Source of the DNA: Arbacia lixula
Lineage: Eukaryota; Echinodermata; Echinoidea; Arbacioida; Arbaciidae
NCBI GenBank assembly: GCA_963669155.1
Contig: CAVLGW020000001.1
Coordinates: forward strand, 156,501 to 220,500
DNA length: 64,000 bases
Direction of reading: 5' to 3'
The position numbers and the translations under genes are program-made. Positions 24,601-33,612 of the stretch are shown here, piece by piece. Numbering within the stretch: position 1 is the first letter of the stretch; each line of letters starts with the position of its first letter. Below the pieces are notes generated by a model that ran no database searches, was not told the DNA's origin, and saw only the letters and a list, made by a program, of their open reading frames with translations.

Positions 24601-27600
24601 CAGCTTGGAAAGCCAACATGGTTTGCATCATTTTCAGCTGCAGATATGAGATGGCCAGAAATAATTAATACATTGTTAACACAGCAGGGAGACTCCAGGA
24701 AATCTACTGAATTGGATTGGACAGAAAAGTGTAATCTTTTAAGATCAAATCCGGTTACAGTTGCGAGAATGTTTGATAAAAGATTTCACACTTTCATGAA
24801 TAAAGTAATTTTGTCTCCAGCTGCACCAATTGGTAAAATCATTGATATGGTGTACCGTGTCGAATACCAGGCAAGAGGTTCCCCTCACATACATTCATTA
24901 TTATGGGTTGAAAATGCTCCAGAGTTGGGAATTGATAAAGATAAGGATGTCATACGATTCATAGATAAGTACATTTCCTGCCAGATTCCTGACGAAAAGG
25001 AAGATCCAGAACTATATGAAATAGTCAGCACTGTACAACAACACAGTAAAAAACATTCCAAATCTTGCAAAAAGAAAGGAACAGCATGTAGATTCCATTT
25101 TCCAAAACCACCATCTGAAAGAACGTTTATCATTAAACCTGTAATAAATAAAGCTAGTGACAGTGGGAAAAATCAATGTGATGTCAAAGCTTCTGAAAAG
25201 GCTAAATCTGATGCAAAAAAATTGTTAAATTCTGTTAAAGATGCTTTATCTGATGGAAGTGAATACAAGAGTACAAGGCATCTCTTTGAGAAACTTGGTA
25301 TTACACAAACTCAATTTGAGAAAGCGCATAATGAAATTGCTTCACAGGACAATATAATCATCAAGAGAGATCCACAAGATGTATGGGTTAATCAGTTCAA
25401 TCCAAACTTACTTCGATGCTGGAATGCAAATATGGATCTGCAATACGTAACCAATCCATATGCATGTGTAGCTTACATCGTTTCCTATATGTCAAAAGCT
25501 GAACGGGAAATGGGAATGCTTTTGAATCACACATTAACCGAAATGGAACAAGGAAATAAAGATGCCAAGGAAAGTATGAAAAAAATTGGACAGGCATATA
25601 TGCAGAATCGTGAAGTGTCTGCTCAAGAAAGTGTTTATCGTGTATGTAGTCTCAGACTGAAAGAGTGTTCAAGAAAAGTGGAATTCATTCCTGTTGGACC
25701 TGATCCTGTTAGAATGAGTCTGCCGTTAAGCGTAATACAAAACAAACCAGATGGAGATGATGATCAGAATATTTGGATGCCTAGTAAACTTGACAGGTAC
25801 AAAGCTCGACCTAGAATTACAGAATTCAAAAATATGTGTCTAGCAACATTTTGTTCTCAGTATAGAATTTTAACTGCATCACAAGAACCAAGTACAAAGA
25901 GTAAAAATGTCTTTAAATTGGATAACAATTTAGGATATATTCAGAAACGTACACGCACTAAAGATGCAATTATAAGATATCCCAGATTCTCTGCTTCCAC
26001 TTCACCTGACAAATACTACTTAAGCATATTACAACTGTTTTTACCACATTATTATGATGAGCAATTGAAGCCTCCAACTTTTAAGACACATCAAGAGTTC
26101 TATGAAAAGGGTTCTGTAAAATTATTTGGATGTGAAATACAAAATGTGAGGTCAATTGTGTGTACCAATCAAAGTGTTTTTGAAATAAGCGCCGACGCAA
26201 TTGATAAAGCACAAGAGCACTTAAACAAATTTGGTCCACAAGAAGATGCCTGGGGTCTTTTGTGTCCAGAAACTGAAGTAGAGCGACTTGAACATCCGAG
26301 AGAGAGTGTAGACTTGGAAGATTGTGATGGAGACCTTGATATCCCTGATTTCAAACGTGAGCCAAAAAAAGATGATTATAGCATAGAATTTCGATCAACA
26401 AAAATATCTAAACAAAATGGACATTCTTTGATGAGGTCTTTAAATGAAAAGCAACAGAGTGTGTTTTATAAAGTACGTCAATGGTGTTTAGATACAGTGA
26501 ATGGAAAAGTGGTGGAACCTTTTCATATATTCATAACTGGTGGTGCTGGCACTGGAAAGAGTCATTTGGTTAAATCCATTTACTATGAAGTAAGTCGTAT
26601 ACTAGCCAGAATGTTACACCATCCTGATGATGTCTCAGTACTGAAAGTGGCTCCTACTGGAGTAGCTGCATACAACATCAATGGCCATACGATACACAGT
26701 GTTCTTTCAATTCCAATTAACGCACAGATGCCCTATCAACCACTTAGTGAAGAGAAAATAAGTGTCCTTCGAAATAAATTAAGTCAATTGCAAATTTTAA
26801 TCATCGATGAAATATCAATGGTCGATCAAAAGTTGATGTACTATATTCATAGTCGACTCCGTCAAATAAAACAATCCCGTAATCAAACTGCTTTTGCTGG
26901 TGTTTCGGTTATAGCTGTGGGAGATATGTATCAATTACCTCCTGTATTTGGAAATTCTCTATATAATGACACACTCGAAGGTGGATTGTGGAATGATAAT
27001 TTCAAGAAAGTAGAACTGGAGGACATTATGAGACAGAAAGACGATATTAAATTTGCCCATCTTCTGAACAGGTTACGTGTTAAAGAACATGCAGATATTT
27101 TGTGTGATGAAGACATATCCTTGCTTACATCTCGTGAAACTGGTGAAGAATGTGCAAATGTTCTCCACATATATTCAAGTAACAAAGAAGTAGATGCTTG
27201 GAACAAGAAATTATTGCACAAAAAATGTGATGATGTGATATGTATAAAAGCAGAGGACACTGAGAAAGACGCTAGAAATGGAAATAAAATCCGTGAAAAA
27301 CCTTGTACAAGAAAAAAAAACCAATTGCCTAATTATTTATGGATTGCTGTTAATGCTAGAGTCATGTTGATAAAGAACATTGATGTTAACAAAGGCCTTA
27401 CAAATGGATGTTTTGGTAATGTAGTAGAAATAATATGGGATCAGACAAAGTCTAAACCAGTTTGCATTCGAGTTGATTTTGACAAAGCTGATGTTGGTAT
27501 TCATTCAATTAAATTGTCTCAAGAGTCAATTGGTAAGAAAATTATAAGGCAACAATTTCCTCTTAAACTTGCTTATGCATGTACCATTCATAAAGTACAA

Positions 27601-28464
27601 GGTTTGACATTAGACAAAGCTGTTGTGTCATTAAAGACTATTTTTCAATCTGGACAAGCATATGTTGGGCTCAGCCGGGTTACTTCCTTATCTGGACTTG
27701 TTATAGAAAATTTTGATCAAAAACGCATACACTGTAATCCACAAATTAAAGAAAGCATGGATAAAATGACTCCTTTTATTGAGGAAAGCACCTCTGAAGA
27801 TGTCAATGGTCATAATTTCTCGTTGATTATGCAAAATATACAGGGTTTGAAACAGCACTTTATAGATTTCAAATCCCAGTGTCAATTTTTAAATACAGAT
27901 TTTATATGTTTGACAGAAACATGGATAAAAGATGAGAATATTTTTGATGTTCTTATAGACAACTTTAGATTTTACCATCAGCCACGACATCTTTCATACT
28001 GCAATTCTGGTGATGGAAAGCAATTCAAAGAACAATCACATGGAGGTGTGGCAATGTATATCAAGCATGTACATGTATCTAGATTAAAGATTCCTGTTGA
28101 CAACTTGGAATTTATTGCAGTTCTTATAACAAATCCTATATCTGTTGTTATATCAGTTGTATATCGACCTCCATTATATAGCATGAAATCATTCTGTGAA
28201 TGTCTAGACAATCTACTCAATGAATTACACAAAAGAAGCACGAGATGCATTGTAATGGGTGATTTTAATGAGGACTTGTTTAAAGACTCTTCTCAAGTCA
28301 AGAAACTAATGTGTAATAGAGGATATAAACAACACGTATCAAGTGCTACAACTGAGAATGGAACTTTGATTGATCATGTGTACAGCAAGGGATTAGATTC
28401 AGTGGAAACAGAAGTTGTCGGTACATATTACAGTTATCATGAAGCTGTTAGGATTCTATTTTAG
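18652..28464 (+). CDS. Helentron-type Rep/helicase/endonuclease polyprotein (autonomous transposon)
   Basis: One uninterrupted frame of 3,270 codons, expected to drive rolling-circle transposition in the nucleus. Domains in order: PHD-like zinc finger (C16, C19, C32, C35, H40, C43, then WICIC about 60); basic nuclear-signal-like stretches (119-146); degenerate cysteine-protease-like copy (286-430, C286/D391/H393); full second copy (about 664-840, C672, D801, H803), resembling the herpesvirus-tegument-type (C76) deubiquitinase fold; OTU protease (D1115, C1118, H1233); Lys-rich 17-20-residue repeats (about 1328-1525); Cys-rich then DUF6570-like region (about 1553-1760); Helitron N-terminal/Rep domain with HUH (H2079-I-H2081) and Y2 pair (Y2275, Y2279, K2282); PIF1-type helicase (Walker A 2630-2637, D2719-E2720, GDMYQLPP 2757-2764, IHKVQG 2979-2984, VGLSR 3005-3009); C-terminal endonuclease (N3062, E3089, D3204, N3206, D3241, H3263). 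Helicase followed by endonuclease is the Helentron order. The usual SDH motif of the endonuclease reads SYH (3261-3263). M13 is an alternative start just before the zinc finger. Element ends were not found. Confidence 0.95.
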   Translation: MNVVQKTEVLEEMAECYVCGKDLDRNQNEVKCETCSRCYHVSCLNISCEDKLMDIRLVWICICGNNNISMRLFDHLGIPIDVNRYESICPERDVEEHDYNLDEGSKEETRDRCGRFTMKKRYVNKGQKRSRSPDLTNTKKRKNEMYVPSVNEPSNEGKASDMEKESDSRWKLTRSRKAKYLEKKGGLTSINMKERNVDEFDFKREKGVTYIGKSMKHLYYKSPRINKASTTVPQSEMKGKKEKSKACASREKKPVEMSGNDLELTCRGTVCHEDTKLCGNGFDEDCSKSSEMAILFSKQKAPSEWSVSDIDDLVTHSVSSSSSNETASHRKNGGNASPQQVNTGPISEHAHPDSLLNTLQESLENCDGCLMNFGKQTFLVFADETGYYIFDPHSRSRRGCYSRHGKSILMHTKTWLGVYSYCIQLCNSLKLPHDVTYKLTQVVVMDRTKTDVLKLATPPNTIAQVQVDDSLDVPHTEMLTPTTEPTCHSEEEHGEELGKPSNPSDETPAVLKPCSLKSNCSRNESFKISLDFEVVDDPKHTHETEFEPKNKVTSDMKHKQQRVDCDVAQKTDSANCPESMENKAPNEDVILKAKPTTHMMDNPGCKNMQCASQCNNDFKSESICNKSRTKDTVLKGEQEDKCTRVNTQIKQVAQGTFNQGDRRFGYSSGKQCVANSLSALMYSKVKNASDWSSTDLDRILHNGDELYCYIRHFNSVDHEFLLISDLFDYLDSYDELFEIKCRESVGGLLDGDESMLAQSLTMPLNRILEQELCSDSDACFVTFGGCTFMIISGQDGFFIFDSHSRSRRGLLIEQGYSILLHTPSWQGVYKHCMRLAKTMGCPMCTECEVTSVNVKTTSGKSETLKGYPQLHDIPSGQLPSRSGQCANVSECSIQYDSFDELPSFNQSSTEESIQTQDLSCTDNANDPNMHFNGQQLKLKSVTIELTKLTETQLNSLCSKKGNIIKAVSDNDKKQKTENCTLQCESDLNDSELGEKLQNRKRTMSGKRKLKNIESDVEVSVDPCKKIRKTDSRQIEVKENNDLKIDENECETDPEELLILSEVRSTMWFKPLDEIRRKQCCRKVEIPDVDCHNSDYRLEVCTPLTEPRNIKHITGDGNCFYRAISFAITGNEGNHTVLRKAIVVHLLKNKEIFVSLLRTGYTSVADYISKSNILDNGTWATEMEIMVLANLIETDIYVYNDQLCRWSIFCGRNIQVGSVTTEKGIYLKHTHCIHYDVVLSVQSSESFSLDSEVDVKGNNISEMPDVQVKTIDRKTKKRRTPQSYNQTKVRRRERMREKRALMKKENKSNDKKDNDMSYKIKKQRQNIKYRHDIKFQKTHLNTMKSKYSDLQHRSKLLQSNKQKYITNEKYKENHKSAMRIKMRDLYTTNEHFKQKHSSIMRRSTRNKYKENDHFKQTQKATMRVSMRNKYKENDHFKQRQKATMRNKYQKNDHFKQTQKATMKSNMSHKYKGNENFRQKQKVSMKNLSQTRYKNIDIKQQKLLSLKMKYKTNENFRQSVMRQNTERAVAKTLEMSKFDNVLQEFRKIISHGPEFVCCVCFKLLFQNQVRTCRKTNYKLQRCINEEYLHVCDSQCKSPCQISQSTRSSLWICFTCHNKLKSGKVPAEANVNNLHLHRVPVELANLNSLEQHLIALNIPFMKLMALPRGGQNGVHGPVVCVPSNTYETVEMLPRPQTEDQLIRVKLKRKLSFKSYYKYKFVDKTKLMNALLYLKGSNKWYLDIGIDNKWTNTLDQNENDNETEVLETFGETDILKDIRELEEERDKEKDKIDDSRNAEMKGNNESEDDLEERLCGIQLDTCLQPADIGQEILDQYFDDIICCAPCEGKSPVSVLQDESNEAKCFPVLFPQGQPTFHDRRNEKITLGRYLQNRLMHVDNRFARSTDYIFYAQYIYEIQQVLSQVSIALRQSRDKKDDTSTITASDLKDADTVHKILKSDKGYKFLKQIRGTPPYWQKTQKDVMAMVRQLGKPTWFASFSAADMRWPEIINTLLTQQGDSRKSTELDWTEKCNLLRSNPVTVARMFDKRFHTFMNKVILSPAAPIGKIIDMVYRVEYQARGSPHIHSLLWVENAPELGIDKDKDVIRFIDKYISCQIPDEKEDPELYEIVSTVQQHSKKHSKSCKKKGTACRFHFPKPPSERTFIIKPVINKASDSGKNQCDVKASEKAKSDAKKLLNSVKDALSDGSEYKSTRHLFEKLGITQTQFEKAHNEIASQDNIIIKRDPQDVWVNQFNPNLLRCWNANMDLQYVTNPYACVAYIVSYMSKAEREMGMLLNHTLTEMEQGNKDAKESMKKIGQAYMQNREVSAQESVYRVCSLRLKECSRKVEFIPVGPDPVRMSLPLSVIQNKPDGDDDQNIWMPSKLDRYKARPRITEFKNMCLATFCSQYRILTASQEPSTKSKNVFKLDNNLGYIQKRTRTKDAIIRYPRFSASTSPDKYYLSILQLFLPHYYDEQLKPPTFKTHQEFYEKGSVKLFGCEIQNVRSIVCTNQSVFEISADAIDKAQEHLNKFGPQEDAWGLLCPETEVERLEHPRESVDLEDCDGDLDIPDFKREPKKDDYSIEFRSTKISKQNGHSLMRSLNEKQQSVFYKVRQWCLDTVNGKVVEPFHIFITGGAGTGKSHLVKSIYYEVSRILARMLHHPDDVSVLKVAPTGVAAYNINGHTIHSVLSIPINAQMPYQPLSEEKISVLRNKLSQLQILIIDEISMVDQKLMYYIHSRLRQIKQSRNQTAFAGVSVIAVGDMYQLPPVFGNSLYNDTLEGGLWNDNFKKVELEDIMRQKDDIKFAHLLNRLRVKEHADILCDEDISLLTSRETGEECANVLHIYSSNKEVDAWNKKLLHKKCDDVICIKAEDTEKDARNGNKIREKPCTRKKNQLPNYLWIAVNARVMLIKNIDVNKGLTNGCFGNVVEIIWDQTKSKPVCIRVDFDKADVGIHSIKLSQESIGKKIIRQQFPLKLAYACTIHKVQGLTLDKAVVSLKTIFQSGQAYVGLSRVTSLSGLVIENFDQKRIHCNPQIKESMDKMTPFIEESTSEDVNGHNFSLIMQNIQGLKQHFIDFKSQCQFLNTDFICLTETWIKDENIFDVLIDNFRFYHQPRHLSYCNSGDGKQFKEQSHGGVAMYIKHVHVSRLKIPVDNLEFIAVLITNPISVVISVVYRPPLYSMKSFCECLDNLLNELHKRSTRCIVMGDFNEDLFKDSSQVKKLMCNRGYKQHVSSATTENGTLIDHVYSKGLDSVETEVVGTYYSYHEAVRILF

Positions 28465-28576
28465 ATTGATATCAAATAGTGAATTTACTGACAATTACAT
28501 GTACATGAATGAATAGTCAAGTGTATATATTGTTATAAACTTGATTTATATTGATATAAAAAGAAAATTATAAGAC

Positions 28577-28680
28577 AACCATGAGAAAAAGAATCAAAAA
28601 TAGATATACAATAGACATTTCAAACACAAAGAGTTACTATAAGAATGAACATGGGAAAGAAGGATATATCAGACAAATGA
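28577..28680 (+). pseudogene. Relic of the Lys-rich repeat region after the stop codon
   Basis: About 110 bp past the stop, accatgaga, aaatagatata and gacatttcaaacacaaa resemble the DNA of the ORF's Lys-rich repeats (22,850-23,000: accatgaga, aaataaatata, gaccatttcaaacaaa). The frame is decayed. It looks like a fragment of another copy of the coding region left by recombination or nested insertion. The similarity is short and AT-rich, so chance is not excluded. Confidence 0.4.
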
Positions 28681-28848
28681 AAACAGTTCTGCAAACAATA
28701 CTGCTTGTAATTGTATGGATGTATTTTGGTATTTGTTTGTAGTGATGAACACATACATGTATGTACTTTATGCAATGATGCCACATTTAATTTTAGTTGT
28801 TATTGTCATGGTGTACAATTAATTGCTACCATTTCAATGATTGTAAAC

Positions 28849-29005
28849 TCCCAATCCCTTGACACACACCAAGACCCTACCCATCTGAGAACTTCCTCAC
28901 AGGTAGTAGGTGATTCTGAACTGCTCATGTGTCGACAGGAACTGGCCATTCTATTGTCAGCATGTGCCAGAGGGAGACTGCTCATTACCAGCCTACATGT
29001 GTGGG
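28849..29005 (+). repeat. Diverged third copy of the end of the 766-bp repeat
   Basis: Phrases such as cttgacacacacca, gtaggtgattctgaactg, aactggccattctattgtcagcatg and accagcctacatg correspond to 30,086-30,200 and 30,948-31,090 in order. It is much more diverged than the two 766-bp copies. A short frame across it (28,711-29,097) has no recognisable motif. Confidence 0.65.
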
Positions 29006-29422
29006 GTAGAAGAAACATAGCTTCAAATAACTGGATCAACTGTAACCAACTTCATTTATTCAAAAGAAGGAGAAGAAGAATCTACCAATTTTGCTAATAT
29101 TTTTTATCTCCAAACTACCTGATACAACATTATATGAAAAAAAGAGTGTTTTGTTAGTAAAGACTTATAAACGAAGGATGTGTGATCCATTCCATTTTTG
29201 TTACTTTTGCAATGAGACCTATTTCTTAAAGCACCAGCACTGATAGCTAGTATAATCATTAAATGTCAAAGTAGTAGTGTTGTATTCCTAGTACACTATT
29301 AAGACAATCACCAGTTTAATCACTGCACAGTTAATTATTTATATGACATTTAATGAATGTATGCATGTTTGCTTAAAACCTTGTTTTCATTCGTATGAAG
29401 TTCACTTATATTGAGAAATAGA
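29006..29422. other. Unassigned stretch
   Basis: AT-rich. No gene or repeat recognised, apart from short similarity running on from the preceding copy. Confidence 0.4.
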
Positions 29423-30188
29423 AATGCCTCCTCTCCCACCATGTAGCAGCCCTCTGAACAGGTACAGTGATGTAACACGCCGCTGTAAGGTTACACATAG
29501 CATGTGTTTTGTAACACCAACACATACAGAAGAATGCACTAAATGATCATATGATTAGATTACTCGTTTCACATAATGACAATGTGCTCCTTTCATAGTT
29601 CTGGAGACTTCAAGAGAGAAAAAACACCAAATAACACCAGTAGTGTAAAATTATGGCCAGCACCCTCAGCTGTAATAAAAAGTAAGATTCCTAACATTTG
29701 TCTCCATTCCTTGTGTTCATTTAATAGTGTTATATGTGCCTTACACTACATAATGATCTCCATTCTTCATAATGCACTGCTGGCTAACATCAAATTGATG
29801 AAATGTTAGAAATTATTAAAACTTAGTGCCTTGTGATAATGATGTCTTTTTCTTTTAATACATGTTTTGTAAACAAAACGATTTATGCACAATTCCAACA
29901 CAGGTCATACCAGCATACGTGCAGGTCCATGCTGACCAATGTCTACACCAGGTAGAGTCCTCTCACCTGGGGCCCCAGCACCTGTCCTCTTGACGTCCCG
30001 CCACGCACCATCCCTTAGCAACCTCTTCATCGTGTAGAAACACATCTTCATGGGGGTTAGCCGATGTAGCTAGTTCCCAGTCCCTGGACACACACAAAAG
30101 CCAATCCAGCTGACGGATGCCACTGAGGTTGTGGGTGACCAGAACTGACTATGCGCTCACAGACCAGGCCACTTTATTGTCAACATGC
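29423..30188 (+). repeat. 766-bp direct repeat, copy 1
   Basis: Nearly identical to 30,287-31,052; both run from aatgcctcctc to ttgtcaacatgc with very few differences. A 98-bp spacer separates the copies. Not LTR-like: no TG...CA ends, no internal coding region, no primer-binding site. A recent tandem duplication downstream of the transposon gene. Confidence 0.9.
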
Positions 30189-30286
30189 TATTGATAAATA
30201 GAGAGACAAGTGAAGGTACAACGTGTCTTGCATCAAGTAGTCCAGAACTGACTTCACCTGTGGCCCTGACCAGCGCTTTCCATCTC

Positions 30287-31052
30287 AATGCCTCCTCGCC
30301 CACCATGTACCAGCCCTCTGAACAGGTACAGTGATGTAACACGCCGCTGTAAGGTTACACATAGCATGTGTTTTGTAACACCAACACATACAGAAGAATG
30401 CACTAAATGATCATATGAATGGATAACTCGTTTCACATAATGACAATATGCTCCTTTCATAATTTTGGAGACTTCAAGGCAGAAAAAACACCAAATAACA
30501 GTAGTAGTATCAAATTATGGCCAGCACCCTTAGCTGTAATAAAAAGTAAGATTCCTAACATTTGTCTCCATTCCTTGTGTTCATTTAATAGTGTTATATG
30601 TGCCTTACACTACATAATGATCTCCATTCTTCATAATGCACTGCTGGCTAACATCGAATTGATGAAATGTTAGAAATTATTAAAACTTAGTGCCTTGTGA
30701 TAATGATGCCTTTTTCTTTTAATACATGTTTTGTAAACAAAACGATTTATGCACAATTCCAACACAGGTCATAGCAGCATACGTGCAGGTCCATGCTGAC
30801 CAATGTCTACACCAGGTAGAGTCCTCTCACCTGGGGCCCCAGCACCTGTCCTCTTGACGTCCCGCCACGCACCATCCCTTAGCAACCTCTTCATCGTGTA
30901 GAAACACATCTTCATGGGGGTTAGCCGATGTAGCTAGTTCCCAGTCCCTGGACACACACAAAAGCCAATCCAGCTGACGGATGCCACTGAGGTAGTGGGT
31001 GACCAGAACTGACTATGCGCTCACAGACCAGGCCACGTTATTGTCAACATGC
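30287..31052 (+). repeat. 766-bp direct repeat, copy 2
   Basis: Partner of 29,423-30,188. Differences are scattered substitutions and a 3-bp change near 30,500 (ataacagtagtagtatc versus ataacaccagtagtgta). Each copy has a short frame (29,576-29,809 and 30,419-30,673) that seems incidental. Confidence 0.9.
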
Positions 31053-31219
31053 ACCAATAGAGACACATCACCACACATCACCAGTCTACATTGCGAGATA
31101 CATGTACAAAAACATTCTCCATCAATTCCTTGTTTGTATACTGCACATTTTCTTTACTGTGCATCAGCTTGTGTTTACATAAACGTGTGGATAATAATCA
31201 TGTCCAGTAGTTTGTATAG

Positions 31220-31560
31220 TAATAATAATAATGACAATAATAATACATAAAATTTATATACTGCAGTTTCCATCTGAATTAGATGCTCAAGGCGCTACAG
31301 AGCAAATTAAAGAGGAAAAATAAAACAAATAGAGTACAAGTATGAACTGTACAACTTAAATCATATAAGGTTGTATGTCAAAAAACACCCTTATTTAGGT
31401 ATGTCCTTGAACGTGGTCACTGACGTCAGGGTTTTCAAACTCTGTTAAAAAGAATTCCACACAATTGGCCCTGCGTTAACAAAGTCCCGTTCTCCTCACG
31501 ATTTCTTTGGAATGGAAACTTGCAAAAGACCGGGTGTGGAGAATCTTAAGGTTCGTGAGC
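31220..31560 (+). repeat. Dispersed-repeat-like segment with ATAAT microsatellite
   Basis: An (AAT)n-rich start runs into tttatatactgcagtttccatctg and gatgctcaaggcgctacag, wording typical of common invertebrate dispersed repeats. The family is not named with confidence. Confidence 0.4.
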
Positions 31561-33170
31561 GTTGATAGTAGTGAATTTTTTGCATATGAAGACATATTTA
31601 ACTCTTAGCCCGCTTCGTTCGACTTGCGGCACATACAGCGGGCTGCCAAGTTCGACTAAAGTCACATTTCGCGCACAATGCATACGGAACGCATTTAATT
31701 GTATTGTGCGCACTCACATACAATAGCGACAAACTGCTACCTCCCTATATAACAATAAGAGGATCAGAGTATCAATAGGCAGGAAGTCTCCCAGGACAGG
31801 AAGTCTATTGAGAAGTACCCAGGGTCAATTTCAATAGAGGAGTTTAGTTCATTGTTAGCTTATTCTTTTTGAATGCCCCATTTAAATCTAAATCTAAATT
31901 GCTTGGTTCATTATTCCCATAAAGACATGGGTTTGGTATGTAATGAAAGCTAAAGAACACATCTTTTCTATGAACTAACTTAAGAGAATAACCTTTATTA
32001 GGAAATATTGAACATAAGAGGTATAAGTTAGCCTCAAAAACGATAATTTGGAGACAGAATATAAAGTTATAATTCTCAGAATCTATGATAGTATACATGT
32101 ACATGAAAAAAAATGATACCATTGGCAAGAGTATTAATTTCTCTTAGACTTTGCTACACATTTTTTTTTTCATCACGACAAGCCAATAAAAAGTTATTGC
32201 AAGTTGAGTAAGACAGTGCATGCAAAGCCCCTCTGAATGTGGCACCCTGAAATTAATGTGGCGCAGGGGAGATAGTGTGCGTGGCGGGCAAAGTGTTAAA
32301 AATGTCAATAAGTTCGTTGTAGATGTTATGTATATTAACCACTGGTACTGGTGTCCTTTCTTGTATTTTCTAATACAATCAAGCTTTCCACAGGTTATTG
32401 GCATGTACTGTAAGAACTCCCACAATTTTGCTCCAATTCATTGTGCTTCAAACCACCTGTTTACATGCATACCTTTGGATATGTTGATTTGTCTTGTTAA
32501 TACCATAGTACAATGTACTTATTGCTTCTCATTGTCGTATGTATATATCAGACCGCTAAACAATATCAGACCGCTAAGCCTCTCACTAGAGTGAGTTTGA
32601 GCCGATTGTCTTGACAGCATCCTCATGTGGCGACACCACTTCCGTGCTATATGCTCTCTCAAGCGTTCTATACCACATTTTGTGTTCCACTATAAGGAGC
32701 GAGTTCCTTGGTTGTTTTTTTTTACACATATAGTATTTATTTTTGGAGCCTCACGCTCTTTATGGTGAAAAGTCTGGAATGTGGATAGTTGTGATACTGC
32801 GACACGCCCAAGAGCAAGTAGCTTGATCGTGCCTATAACTTTGGCAGGTCGCAAGGTAATTTTCCTCCGCAACCAAGTTATTAACTCACTCATACTATTG
32901 ATATGACTGAGCATGCGGAGGTTTTTTGACCTTGCTTGGGTGGTGCGTAGTCACATATTTTGTTGTAATTCGAGTTGCCCTCGGGGCGTGAGGAGGAGTA
33001 TACATAAGCACATTATATTTCGACATATTGATATTACATACTGTTTACTCTGTTAATTGTTGTCTTAGCTGTTAATCATTCGTTTGGTTTTGGTTTTTGT
33101 TTTGTTTTTGTCTTTTGTTTTTTGTTTCGTGTGTGTTTGCTTGTATTAATCTTTCTTTGATGTATTTTTT
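31561..33170. other. Unassigned stretch
   Basis: Scattered minor signals only: an AGCCCGCT/AGCGGGCT stem (31,607-31,644), a T run at about 32,160, a doubled atcagaccgctaa phrase (about 32,548-32,577), and T/G-rich low complexity at about 33,080-33,130. No gene supported. Confidence 0.5.
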
Positions 33171-33247
33171 TTTAAATAATGGACTTCATACTGTATCATG
33201 TGTATTGAACCACCTGTAAATGAATAAAAAATTGAATTGAAATTGAT
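33171..33247 (+). mobile_element. Possible LINE 3' end
   Basis: accacctgtaaatgaataaa followed by an attgaattgaaattga tail resembles the 3' ends of 5'-truncated non-LTR retrotransposons. No reverse-transcriptase frame lies upstream, so this rests on the tail alone. Confidence 0.3.
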
Positions 33248-33380
33248 ATATAGATATCATTATCATTGTCATTGTTCAAAACCCACCTGCACCCAACAAA
33301 GGAAATTATAATTGGTATAGTGTCAAGAATTTGTCAATCTAACGGTCAATCGTATCGGGGTCGCCTAAGCCACTCTAAGC

Positions 33381-33451
33381 CACTCTGTGGTCTAGTGGTT
33401 AAGGCACCGGCGTTCAAAGCTGGGGGCCCGGGTTCGATTCCCGGCAGAGAC
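33381..33451 (+). pseudogene. tRNA-derived sequence, Glu/Asp-like, anticodon UCA
   Basis: A 71-nt cloverleaf fits well: acceptor 5 of 7 pairs, D stem GTCT/AGGC, anticodon stem CCGGC/GCTGG with loop GTTCAAA, perfect T stem CCGGG/CCCGG, loop TTCGATT. Boxes TGGTCTAGTGG and GGTTCGATTCC resemble tRNA-Glu. The anticodon would be UCA, which reads UGA. The two outer acceptor pairs are broken and no CCA-type trailer is seen, so it is more likely a SINE head or pseudogene than a suppressor tRNA. Confidence 0.65.
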
Positions 33452-33563
33452 ATTTTTTCGGCATCACCAATTTTTCCAAAGGGTAGATAGCTCTGGGGAA
33501 CCTTGATTTAAGCTACGCCTACCATTGTTCTCTTCATACATTTCTTTCACAAAAAAAAAACAA

Positions 33564-33568
<5 letters not shown>

Positions 33569-33612
<44 letters not shown>
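33569..33612 (+). repeat. (AT)n(GT)n microsatellite
   Basis: About 14 AT repeats pass directly into 8 GT repeats. Confidence 0.95.

Noticed and set aside
28711..29097. 128-codon frame downstream of the Helentron as a gene
   Set aside because: It lies across a diverged repeat copy, has no recognisable motif, and an antisense frame of similar quality overlaps it.
29423..31052. 766-bp direct repeats as LTRs of a retrotransposon
   Set aside because: Only 98 bp separate them. No TG...CA ends, primer-binding site or polyprotein is seen.
31607..31644. AGCCCGCT/AGCGGGCT stem as a terminator or RNA gene
   Set aside because: Short stem, 22-nt loop and no conserved context. It is likely incidental.
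33381..33451. Selenocysteine tRNA (UCA anticodon)
   Set aside because: It is 71 nt with a four-base variable region. tRNA-Sec is about 90 nt with a long variable arm and a longer acceptor stem.
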